Of a DNA stretch of 64,000 nt, positions 40,278 through 48,711 are shown one piece after another (the first letter of the stretch is position 1; the number at the start of each line of letters is the position of its first letter). The position numbers and the translations under genes are program-made. This stretch comes from Stenotrophomonas rhizophila. GTDB lineage: Bacteria; Pseudomonadota; Gammaproteobacteria; Xanthomonadales; Xanthomonadaceae. The notes under the pieces were generated by a model. The model did not search any database, was not told the DNA's origin, and saw nothing but the letters and a program-made list of their open reading frames with translations. The stretch spans positions 124,001 through 188,000 of the forward strand of contig NZ_RCDC01000008.1 in NCBI RefSeq assembly GCF_003651185.1, given 5' to 3'.

Positions 40278-42143
40278 ATGGACATGATGATGAGTGAACT
40301 GCTGATGCGGCTGGGCTGGACCAGCGTGCAGAGCGCGGTACTGGCGGCGCTGGTGTGGGGCGTGTGCCGGCTGGTGCCGCAGCTGCCGGCGGCCACCCGC
40401 TGCCGGTTGTGGTGGCTGGTGGCCGCGCAGGCCGTGCTGGGTCTGGTCTGGAGCAGCCCGCTGGAACTGGCCGTGTTGCCGGCCCCGGCGGCCGTGACGG
40501 CACCGACGATGGCGCTGCCCGCGTTCGATGCCGCCGTGCAGGCTGCGCCGGTCACCTACGCCGCCAATGCGGTCGAGACGGCGACAATGACAGCGTCCTG
40601 GCCCTTGCTGCTGCTGGCCGTGTGGGCTGCTGGTGTGCTGCTGATGCTGGTGCACAGCCTGCGCGGCTACCGCGCCAGCCGCGCGCTGGTGCGCAGCGCC
40701 ACAGAGTGCACCGACGCCGGCCTGCAGCAGGCGCTGCAGTTGGCCGCCGAAGCGCATGGCCTGCGGCGCTCGCCGCAGCTGAAACTCTCCGCGCAGATCC
40801 GGTCGCCGCAGTTGATCGGCCCGTGGCGGCCGGTGCTGCTGCTGCCGGCGCGCGAGCTGCCGACCATGTCGGCGGACGATCTGGACATGGCGCTGACCCA
40901 CGAGCTGATCCATCTGCAGCGTCGCGACCTGTGGTGGGGCCTGCTGCCGGCGCTGTCCCAGCACCTGTTCTTCTTCCACCCGCTGGTCCACGTGGCGGCC
41001 CGCGAATATGCGTTGGCGCGCGAAGAAGCCTGCGATGGTGCGGTGGTGGCCGGACATGATCACTGCCGCCATGACTACGGTCGCCTGCTGGTGCAGTTGG
41101 GTGTGGCGCCCCGTCCCGCCGTCGGCGTGGCCAGCGCTTCGCCGAACCTGCGCAGTCTCAAGCGCCGGCTGCTGACGCTGCAGCAGACCCGCAGCGTCCC
41201 GCGCGTGGCCTCGCTGGCAATCACCGCGCTGTTCGTGGTGATCGGTATTGCACCGTTGCGTCTGGTGGCTGCACCGCCGCCGCCGGCCGCGCCCCAGGCA
41301 CCGGTCGCACCGACCGCGCCGACCGCGCCGACACCCCTGCCCGCACCTGTGGCCCGGCCGGCACCTGCGCCGGTCCCCGCGCCCGAGCCGATGCCGGCAC
41401 CAGAACCGTTGCCTGCTCCGGAACCGCCCGCCGCGCCCGCTGCGCCGGAACCGCCGAAGGACCTGGATGACGGGATGTCCTTCGTGACCCACGGTAAACT
41501 CGACATCAGCCGGCAACCCGCGCAGGCCTTCGTGTTGATCGGTGGCGAGAGCAATTTCGTCGACGCCTCCGTCGCTGATCTGAAACAGGCCCGACGCGAT
41601 GCCGGCAACGATCAACCGGCCCTGTGGGTGCGCCGAGGTCAGGATCGCTATCTGATCCGCGATCCCGCAGTACTCAAGGCGCTGGGGCAGGCCCAGACGC
41701 AGGTCGCCGCGCTGGGAACGGCACAGGCCGAGCTGGGCAACCGCCAAGCGGTGGTCGGCCAACAGATCGCGGCGGCATCGATGCAGATCACGGCCGATGC
41801 AATGGCCTCGGTGGATGTCAGCGCGGTGGTCAACAACGCTATCCGCGAGGCCGGCCTCGACGCCGCTGTCGAAGCCGACCGGGCGGCACGCCAGGGTGCC
41901 CGCCAGTCACGCGCCGCTGCCTCCGCTGCCAGCCAGGCCGCACGCGAGGCACGTACCGCCTCGGCCAGGGCCGTAGACGCCCGACAGATTGCGCTGGTGG
42001 CGCGTGAGCAGGCTGAACTCGGCAAGGAACAGGCGCGCCTGGCACAGCAGCAGAGTGTGGCCTCGGCGCGTGCGGTGCGCGACGTGCGGGCCGCGATCGA
42101 TCAGGCGCTGGCCAACGGAAAAGCGCAGCGCGTACGCAACTGA
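40278..42143 (+). CDS. M56 (BlaR1-type) membrane metalloprotease with TonB-like linker
   Basis: Inner-membrane zinc protease, 621 residues, likely to inactivate BlaI. Transmembrane spans lie at about residues 8-32, 38-60 and 98-118; the active site HELIH (208-212) follows on the cytoplasmic side, with EEACDGAVV carrying the third ligand region. A last span (about 308-326) leads to a Pro/Ala/Glu repeat of about 65 residues (332-398; APEPMPAPEPLPAPEP) like the TonB periplasmic linker, then a 200-residue Ala/Gln/Arg-rich helical domain. There is no penicillin-binding sensor domain, so the signal is not obviously a beta-lactam. GGGAGGG upstream overlaps the end of the BlaI gene. Confidence 0.88.
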   Translation: MDMMMSELLMRLGWTSVQSAVLAALVWGVCRLVPQLPAATRCRLWWLVAAQAVLGLVWSSPLELAVLPAPAAVTAPTMALPAFDAAVQAAPVTYAANAVETATMTASWPLLLLAVWAAGVLLMLVHSLRGYRASRALVRSATECTDAGLQQALQLAAEAHGLRRSPQLKLSAQIRSPQLIGPWRPVLLLPARELPTMSADDLDMALTHELIHLQRRDLWWGLLPALSQHLFFFHPLVHVAAREYALAREEACDGAVVAGHDHCRHDYGRLLVQLGVAPRPAVGVASASPNLRSLKRRLLTLQQTRSVPRVASLAITALFVVIGIAPLRLVAAPPPPAAPQAPVAPTAPTAPTPLPAPVARPAPAPVPAPEPMPAPEPLPAPEPPAAPAAPEPPKDLDDGMSFVTHGKLDISRQPAQAFVLIGGESNFVDASVADLKQARRDAGNDQPALWVRRGQDRYLIRDPAVLKALGQAQTQVAALGTAQAELGNRQAVVGQQIAAASMQITADAMASVDVSAVVNNAIREAGLDAAVEADRAARQGARQSRAAASAASQAAREARTASARAVDARQIALVAREQAELGKEQARLAQQQSVASARAVRDVRAAIDQALANGKAQRVRN

Positions 42144-42196
42144 TCGGCACACGCCAGCCACGGCGGCCTGCGTGCCAGGTCGCCGGTTGCAACCGA

Positions 42197-42532
42197 TCAC
42201 CCGCAGTTGGCGCGCACGATCCTGTTCTGTTCGTCCACTTCGATGCTGAGGCGGTCTTCGCGGTAATCCATGGTCATCGCCATGCCCGGCTTGAGCACGC
42301 GGGCGTTGCGGGCACCGCTGTCCTTCACCGCCTTCTGGATGACCGCCTCGGTGGCGGTCTGCCCGGCCAGGCCGGTGAGCTTTTCCGGATCGCACTGGCC
42401 GCCACTGCCGGCCACCGCGGGTGGGGCGGTCGAGGTCGGGCTGTCAGGCGGCGTCGCGGCGGTCTTGGCCGGAGGACTGCAGGCGGCCAGCGGCAGGGCA
42501 CAGCCCAGGGCGAACAGAAGGTTCAGGCGCAT
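42197..42532 (-). CDS. I78-family protease-inhibitor-like lipoprotein (copy 3)
   Basis: A 111-residue lipoprotein (lipobox PLAAC) with a Pro/Thr/Ala linker and a clear I78 core: CDPEKLTGLAGQ, ARVLKPGMAMTMDYREDRL and the C-terminal ANCG. It is closer to copy 1 (35286) than to copy 2 (36896). It is convergent with the M56 protease gene (53-base gap) and is followed on the same strand by the nuclease/helicase pair's 3' end, so it is its own unit. Confidence 0.82.
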   Translation of the reverse strand: MRLNLLFALGCALPLAACSPPAKTAATPPDSPTSTAPPAVAGSGGQCDPEKLTGLAGQTATEAVIQKAVKDSGARNARVLKPGMAMTMDYREDRLSIEVDEQNRIVRANCG

Positions 42533-42580
42533 GTGGTGGTCCTCCCACGGTAAGTACCCGCAGTGTCCGTGGGCCGGCCT

Positions 42581-43696
42581 TTACACCGCGTCAATGGCCT
42601 GCAGCGCCAACGTCTCCCGGTCGCGCTGTTCCTCGGCCACCAGCCGCCGCATCAGAAGCGCCAGGGTCACCACGTCCTGGTGGTTGTGCTCGGCTACCCG
42701 GCGCAGGTTCACCGCACTGCCGCCGCGCAGGTAATTCAGCCACGCAGCCGGGGCCTCCGAGCCGGGCAGATCGTCTTCGCGCACGATCTGCAGCAGCTGG
42801 CGCTCGATCGTGGCCAGCCGGCAGTTTTCCCAGGTGCCGCGATAGCGGCGGCGCGTCGGGAACAGCAGATCGACGTGATCCAGTGGCGTGATCGGGCAGC
42901 GCTGCCGGGCCAGCCGATAGCGCGTCTTGAGCAACGGCGCGTCGTAGCAGCGCCCGTTGTAACTGGAGAACACCGTGCTCGGCTGCAGCCAGCCGGCGAA
43001 CTCGCGCAGCATCGCGGTTTCCGCGGCCATCGTCGTCATCAGCAGCTGGCGGATGCGCAGGCCGTCGCCGCGGTCGGGATGCGTGTGCCAGTCCGCCGCA
43101 CCGATCATGAAGGCGCGGGTACCGGTGCCGCCGGCCAGGCCGGTGGTTTCGGTATCGAAGAACAGCAGGTCCTGCGGCTGCACCTGCTCGCCTTCGCGCT
43201 TGGCGAAGGCCAGCGACAACGGCTCGGTCGGAATGGCTTGGGTAACGAACGATTCGATCAGGAACAGGCCCGGCGCGATTTCCTCACCGGGCACATGCCG
43301 ATCCTTGGCGTTCTCGCGCGGGGTGGCGGTGCTGAGGCCGCGATCGCGAAGGCCGAGCAGACGGCGCAGGCCACCGATCTCCGGCTTGCGCAGCGCGGGA
43401 ACAGGATCAGGAGGAACAGCGGGAACTGCCGGTGCGGTCTCGCGTGCGGCCGCGCCGGTTGGCTTGTGGCGGATCTCCTGCTCGACCCAGCCGAAGACGG
43501 AGGCCGGTGCGGGCGTACGCGCACGCGCATCGTTGGCGGCGGCCGGAAGCGGGGCGCTGCCCGTGCCGCCGGGAGCGCCCGTGTCAGCGGCAGCGGATCC
43601 GCGCCCAGGGGCGATGGTCGGACCAGAGGCAGGCGCCGCCGTCGCATCACCGGCCTGCCGGCGCAGCAGGCGCAGCTTGTCCAGGCTCAGGCTCAC
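42581..43696 (-). CDS. RNase H-fold exonuclease, YprB/MrfB-like
   Basis: A 371-residue DEDD-type nuclease of the ribonuclease_H_2 family resembling Bacillus YprB (MrfB), which works with the MrfA helicase in repair of mitomycin damage. Catalytic motifs: FFDTETTG, SYNGRCYDAPLL and HNHQDVVTL. The N-terminal 120 residues are a Pro/Ala-rich, unstructured region. It starts with a GTG at 43696 that overlaps the helicase stop by 4 bases (GTGA), so the two genes are co-translated in the order helicase then nuclease. Confidence 0.88.
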   Translation of the reverse strand: MSLSLDKLRLLRRQAGDATAAPASGPTIAPGRGSAAADTGAPGGTGSAPLPAAANDARARTPAPASVFGWVEQEIRHKPTGAAARETAPAVPAVPPDPVPALRKPEIGGLRRLLGLRDRGLSTATPRENAKDRHVPGEEIAPGLFLIESFVTQAIPTEPLSLAFAKREGEQVQPQDLLFFDTETTGLAGGTGTRAFMIGAADWHTHPDRGDGLRIRQLLMTTMAAETAMLREFAGWLQPSTVFSSYNGRCYDAPLLKTRYRLARQRCPITPLDHVDLLFPTRRRYRGTWENCRLATIERQLLQIVREDDLPGSEAPAAWLNYLRGGSAVNLRRVAEHNHQDVVTLALLMRRLVAEEQRDRETLALQAIDAV

Positions 43697-46172
43697 GGGG
43701 TCACCACCTCGGCGCTACGGTGCTCCTGCTCTTCAGCAGACGGCAGCGCGGCGCTGTCGAACAGAGCCAGCACCTTCAACGCCAGCGCCTTGGGCGTGGT
43801 GGCATCGTCCTCCTGACCGGCCAGCACCGGGCCGACGCAGGCCGGGCAGCCGGCCTTGCAGTCGCAGCCCTGCACCAGCTCGCGCGCGCGCAGCAGCAGC
43901 TCGGCCTGGCGCACCCACAGCGGCTCGCTCAGGCCCACACCGCCGGGGAAGTTGTCGTACAGATACACCGTCGGCACGAACTGCTGCTGCAACTCGATCG
44001 CGCTGGCATCGAACTCGGCGCCACGCAGTTGCCCCCGCCCACTCTGGTCGGCCACCGCGAACCACGCGCCATCGCCATTGCCGACGGCCTTCTGCAGATC
44101 GCGCGCATCGGCCATCACCGCCACCGTGGCGACGATGTGCAGCGCGTAGGCCGCGCCGAGGAAACCGTCCAGTGCTTCCTGCTTGCTGTCGAACGCGGTC
44201 AGCAGCAGCGCCTGCGGCAACTGCCACCACACCGCCGTGGTGTGCAGCTCCTGGTCGGGCAGGTTGACCGGGCCATAGCCGATGTTTTCGTGCGTGTAAT
44301 AGCGGATCTTCTTGTAGCCGGCCACGCGGCGCACCACGTGCACTTCGCCGTGGTGCGAATCGCCGCGCCCGGCGATGCAGCCGTCGAAGCGGTCCAGCAC
44401 CTTGAGCTTGGTGAAGTCGATGCTGTCGGTGTAGTAGTCCACGTGGGTGCGGGTGACGTAGGCCTTGCGGCCTTCCCAATCCAGCCGCTCCACCTGGTAG
44501 GGGGTGGACTGCACCATGTGGATGGCGCCTTCATACAGCGTCAGCGCGGCGGCGGAGTAATCCACCTCGGCGATGATCTGCTGCTTGCCGTCGCTGCGGT
44601 CCACCACCACGAAGTTGCCATCGGCCACCGAGCGCAGGCTGACGGCGTTGGCCGGGTAGCTGTCGGCGATCCATTCCCAGCGGTCGCCTTCGCGATGCAC
44701 CACCTCGGTCTCGGCCAGAGCTTCCAGGAACACCAGCGGGTCGATCGGGCCGAACGGATCGCCGGCCAGGAACGGCAGCTCGAAGGCGGCACAGCGGATG
44801 TGATCGAACAGGATCAACGGCTGGTCCGGCGCGATGCGCGCATGCTCGGGCGAGGCTTCGGCGAAAAAGTCTGGATGCCGCACCACGTATTGGTCCAGCG
44901 GCTGCGAGCTGGCCACCATCACGCCCAGTGCGGGCTGCTGGCGGCGGCCGGCGCGGCCGAAACGCTGCCAGGTCGCGGCGACGCTGCCCGGGTAGCCGTT
45001 GAGGATGACCACGTCAAGGCTGCCGATATCCACGCCCAGCTCCAGTGCCGAGGTGCTGACGATGCCGTCGATCTGCCCGGCGCGCATCGCCCGCTCGGTC
45101 TCCCGCCGCTCCGTGGGCAGGTAACCGCCCCGGTAGGCGCGGATGCGGGCCGGCTTGCGCGGGTCGTGGTCGAAGATGTCCTTGAGGTACTTGGTCAGTA
45201 CTTCGACCATCAACCGGCTCTGCGCGAAGATCAGGGTCTTCAGCCCGGATTTGATCGCGATGCGGGCGATGCGGTTGCTCTGCGAGCGGGCCGAGGCCCG
45301 CAGGCCGAGATCGGCATTGACCACCGGCGGGTTCCACAGCAGCACGTGCTTGGGCCCGGTCGGCGCGCCGGATTCGGTGATCGCAGTGACCGGCGCTTCG
45401 ATCAGCGCCTCGGCATGCGCCTGCGGGTTGCCGATGGTGGCCGAGCACAGGATGAACTGCGGCTCCACCCGTAGAACGCGCAGATCCGCTTGAGCCGGCG
45501 CAGCACGTTGGTGACGTGGCTGCCGAACACGCCGCGGTAGGTGTGCACCTCATCGATCACCACGTAGCGCAGGTTCTCGAAGAACTGCGCCCACTTGGTG
45601 TGATGCGGCAGGATCGCCTGATGCAGCATGTCCGGGTTGGAGACCACGATGTCGCCGTGCAGGCGGATCGCCTGGCGCGCATCACCCGGCGTATCGCCAT
45701 CGAAGGTGAAGGCTTTGACCCCCAGGTCGCCGGCGCGGTTGAGCTCGAGCAGCTCGGCCACTTGGTCCTGGGCCAGCGCCTTGGTCGGGAACAGGTACAA
45801 CGCCTTGGCCTTGCCCTGCATGGCGGCGCTGACCACCGGCAGGGTGTAGCACAGCGATTTCCCGCTGGCGGTCGGGGTCACGATGGCCACGTGCTCGCCC
45901 CGCTGGCTGGCCTCCCAGGCCTCCGCCTGGTGGCTGTACAGCTGCTCGATGCCGCGTGCCTTCAGTGCGCTGACCAAGGCATCGGGGACATCGGTCGGGA
46001 TCGGCGCGTACCGGCCCTCGCGCGCGGGAATCGTGAAGCTGCCGGTGATGCGGTCGTGGTAGCGGCGCTGCAGGCGCGAGGTCAGCAGCGCACCATCGCG
46101 CGAGGGCAGCCCTTCGGTGGTGGCGAGGCGGCGCTCGGCGTCCTCGGTGCGCTTGGCGAGTTCGTAAGCCAT
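43693..46172 (-). pseudogene. DEAD/DEAH helicase with DUF1998 (MrfA-like), frameshifted
   Basis: Superfamily 2 helicase like Bacillus YprA (MrfA), about 825 residues if intact. The N-terminal piece (46172 to 45402) has TPTASGKS (Walker A) and IDEVHTYRG (motif II) and then runs out of frame into WSRSSS and a stop. The C-terminal piece (45468 to 43693) begins EPQFILCSATIGNP (motif III) and ends with the zinc-type cluster CDCKAGCPACVG typical of DUF1998. Adding one C to the CCC at 45468-45470 (+ strand) joins the frames as FYGVEPQF, so a single base is missing. It could be a true inactivating mutation or a sequencing error in a homopolymer. The ATG at 46172 is used; a TTG at 46190 is possible. 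Confidence 0.85.
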
Positions 46173-46218
46173 GGTCACAACGGTCTGCAAAGGACGCTAT
46201 GGAAACATGACCGCGTCT

Positions 46219-46235
46219 CAATGTCTGAGACATTG
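46219..46235. promoter_or_regulatory. Perfect palindrome upstream of the helicase gene
   Basis: CAATGTCTGAGACATTG is an 8+1+8 perfect dyad, 47 bases upstream of the helicase ATG and 124 before the divergent GTG at 46359. A second overlapping dyad, GTCTCA/TGAGAC (46215-46231), is nested in it. Size and position suit a repressor or activator site; no known box was matched. Confidence 0.5.
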
Positions 46236-46358
46236 CGCTGCGCCGGGGTGAATGGTTCAGTGCCTGCCGGCGTCGCTTGGACAGCTGCCAGCAACGAAAT
46301 CTGACACCGGCATCCGTATCCTTGGTGGCAGCCCGCTACCAACACGGACGGAGTCGCT

Positions 46359-46838
46359 GTGGCATTACGTGAATATCAAGGCTTGGCAGTGCTTGCGGGT
46401 TTGCTGCTGGCCGCTGCCGGGCAGGCCCAGCAGGCCGCCGTACCTGAACCCGTGGAACCGCCGCCCGCGACAGCGCAGGGGGATGTCACCACGCTGGGCG
46501 AGGTGCGCGCCCTCAAGCCCGACGACGAACCGCTGGATCTGTACCGCTTCAAGAATCCGGTGCAGGTGCAGCCGAACCGCTTCAGCCGCACCTGGAGCGA
46601 GCCCCCGTCGCCCGAGCAGGTCAGCATGAGCGGTGGCTATCTGATGATGGGCATCAACAAGGGGCTGGCCGCCGCCGCCCAGGGCGTGAACAAACTTACT
46701 GGCGGACCCGATCAGATCCAGTCCGCGACCGCGCGCCCACCGCCGGAGCTGACCGAGGAAGAGCAGCGTCGCGCGCAGGAGGTGTGTGTGCAGCAGGGTG
46801 GGTGCCCGGCGCTGCCGGAGCCCGGCGGAACACCCTGA
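46359..46838 (+). CDS. Exported hypothetical protein
   Basis: A 159-residue protein I do not recognise. The N-terminus is a signal peptide (GLAVLAGLLLAAAGQAQ), followed by a Pro/Glu-rich stretch, a tyrosine-containing block LDLYRFKNPVQVQPNRFSRTW and a Gly-rich segment MSGGYLMMGINKGLAAAAQG. Two cysteines near the end (VCVQQGGC) may form a disulfide. It starts with a GTG at 46359, with GGAG 5 bases before it. It is divergent from the helicase and converges with the last gene of the MoxR cluster. Confidence 0.65.
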   Translation: MALREYQGLAVLAGLLLAAAGQAQQAAVPEPVEPPPATAQGDVTTLGEVRALKPDDEPLDLYRFKNPVQVQPNRFSRTWSEPPSPEQVSMSGGYLMMGINKGLAAAAQGVNKLTGGPDQIQSATARPPPELTEEEQRRAQEVCVQQGGCPALPEPGGTP

Positions 46839-46881
46839 CGGTTACCCCACTCGCACTGTGGGACTCAACGCTGTGCGCGCG

Positions 46882-48711
46882 TCAGCCTGCTGTCACCCCC
46901 CGTCGTCGCTCCAGCCACCACAGCAACCCTGCCGCCAGCACGAAGGCGAGCAGCCACGGCCACCGTGCGCCCGGCGTCTCGACCACGCCAGCCGATGAAG
47001 CGGCGGCGCCGGTGGCCAGGCGCTGGGCAGTCGCGTCGCGCAGCTGCTGACGATACAGCGGTCGCGCGCTGGCCGGATCGAACACGTAGAACGCGTGGCG
47101 GCGTTCGCCCTGCTGCAGCTGATGCCAGCCCGGCTGGTTCGGCCAGTAGCCGGCGCAGCGCTCGGGACCGCTCGCCGGATCAAGCTGCAGGGGGATGAGC
47201 GCGCCATCCGGTGCACGCACCTGTGCAGTCACCTGCAGCTGGCACAGCGCCATGCGCTCGCCGGCCCACGGCGTGTGGGTGCCGATGCGTGGCACATCCG
47301 CGGCAGGAAGCGGGCGCGCCACGCTGGCCAGCACGCTGCTCCACACCTCGGCGTGGCGATCGTCGCGGCCGGCCAGCACCAGTCGATAGCTGTCGGTGAT
47401 GGGCAGGAGCGCAACGCGGCCGCGTCCGAGAACGCGGTAGCCGCCGACGGCAGCGCCCTTGTCATCGTGCAGCAGGGCGGCTGCATCGGTGGCCTTGAGA
47501 GTCAGCTGCTCCAACACTGGCAGCGCAGCCTGATGCGAGGCGGTGTCGGCTTCTTCGACGTAGGCGGTGGTGTCCGACGCGGGCCGCTGGGGGCCACGGC
47601 GTGCCTGCAGCAGAGCGGCATCGGCGTCGGCCGGCAGGGTCAGGGGGGCGGCCTGGTTGTTGCCGCTGACGGGCATGCCCCAGCCGCGCAGCGCCTGGCG
47701 CGCGCTGTCGCTGAGGGGGCCACTGGTGCGGACGAGCACGCCCAACCCGGCGCGGATCGCCTGCTGCAGTGCGCTGCGTTGCGCGGCCGACAGCCCGGCC
47801 AGGCTGCGCTCATCCAGCAGCACCACATCGGTCTCGGCCAAGGTGGCAGCGGTAAGTGCGATCGGTGCATCGCCAAGTGATACGCCACCGCCCGCGTTGG
47901 CCTGCGCCTGCACCCGCAGCCCGGCATCGGTGGCCCAGCGGCGCAGGTACTTGAACTCCGGGCCGGGTGCACCGGCCAGCAGCAACAGGCGAGGCGTTGC
48001 GGCGGCGGCGGTGTCCACGGGAACGGCAAGCGTATCGATCACATGCTGTTCGGCGTCGAGCAGGCGCAGGCCGAACACGCTCTGTCCGGCAACGCGGGCC
48101 ACACCGCTGAGTTGCACCTTCCCTTCGGCATCCGGCGTGGCCCTGTCGATGACCACACCGGCGGGATCCACCAGTTCGGCGCGCGCGCCTGGCACGCCCT
48201 GCGTACGCGCGCTCACGGTGAACACCGCACCGGGCGCAGTGACCGCCGGCGGCTGCAGCGCGATCCAGCCCTGCGGCGCGTTGGGCGATTCGATACGCAC
48301 GCCACGGGGCAGCGCGACATCGCGATCGCGGGCCGACAGGCCATCGCCGATCAGCCGAAGGGAAGTGGCACCCGGATGCTGGCGCAACACGGTGGCCAGG
48401 TCGGGTGCTGCGAGGGCGTCTGCCACCTTCGTCGCTTCCGGCAGCGCGACCACGGTCTCCCCCGGCGCCGCCGACCAGCGCACCTGATCGGCCGCGCCAG
48501 TCAGCACGGTCAGCTGGCCACCGGCCACGCGCTGCATCGGTGGCACCAGGGTCAGGTAGAGCAGTACGGTCACCACGGCCTGCAACAACAGCAGGGTGGC
48601 GAACACGCCGCTTGCCCGGGCCGGTCCACGCCACTGCTGCCAGCACAGACGCGCACTGGCCAGCGCCAGTACGGCGAGCAGCGCGATCAGGATCCAGCGC
48701 GGTTCGCTCAC
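46882..48711 (-). CDS. Membrane-anchored protein, last gene of the MoxR cluster
   Basis: A 609-residue protein with two N-terminal membrane spans (about 5-22 and 33-55), a large middle section and one C-terminal span (WPWLLAFVLAAGLLWWLERRR), so most of it is periplasmic. The middle includes an Ig/carboxypeptidase-regulatory-like segment (APGAVFTVSARTQGVPGARAEL) and a glutamine-amidotransferase-like Rossmann stretch (VVLLDERSLAGLSAAQR) without evident catalytic residues, an architecture common to Bat-type membrane proteins. The start is a GTG at 48711 overlapping the previous stop by 4 bases. Function unknown; by position it is a component of the MoxR/Bat complex. Confidence 0.75.
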   Translation of the reverse strand: MSEPRWILIALLAVLALASARLCWQQWRGPARASGVFATLLLLQAVVTVLLYLTLVPPMQRVAGGQLTVLTGAADQVRWSAAPGETVVALPEATKVADALAAPDLATVLRQHPGATSLRLIGDGLSARDRDVALPRGVRIESPNAPQGWIALQPPAVTAPGAVFTVSARTQGVPGARAELVDPAGVVIDRATPDAEGKVQLSGVARVAGQSVFGLRLLDAEQHVIDTLAVPVDTAAAATPRLLLLAGAPGPEFKYLRRWATDAGLRVQAQANAGGGVSLGDAPIALTAATLAETDVVLLDERSLAGLSAAQRSALQQAIRAGLGVLVRTSGPLSDSARQALRGWGMPVSGNNQAAPLTLPADADAALLQARRGPQRPASDTTAYVEEADTASHQAALPVLEQLTLKATDAAALLHDDKGAAVGGYRVLGRGRVALLPITDSYRLVLAGRDDRHAEVWSSVLASVARPLPAADVPRIGTHTPWAGERMALCQLQVTAQVRAPDGALIPLQLDPASGPERCAGYWPNQPGWHQLQQGERRHAFYVFDPASARPLYRQQLRDATAQRLATGAAASSAGVVETPGARWPWLLAFVLAAGLLWWLERRRGVTAG

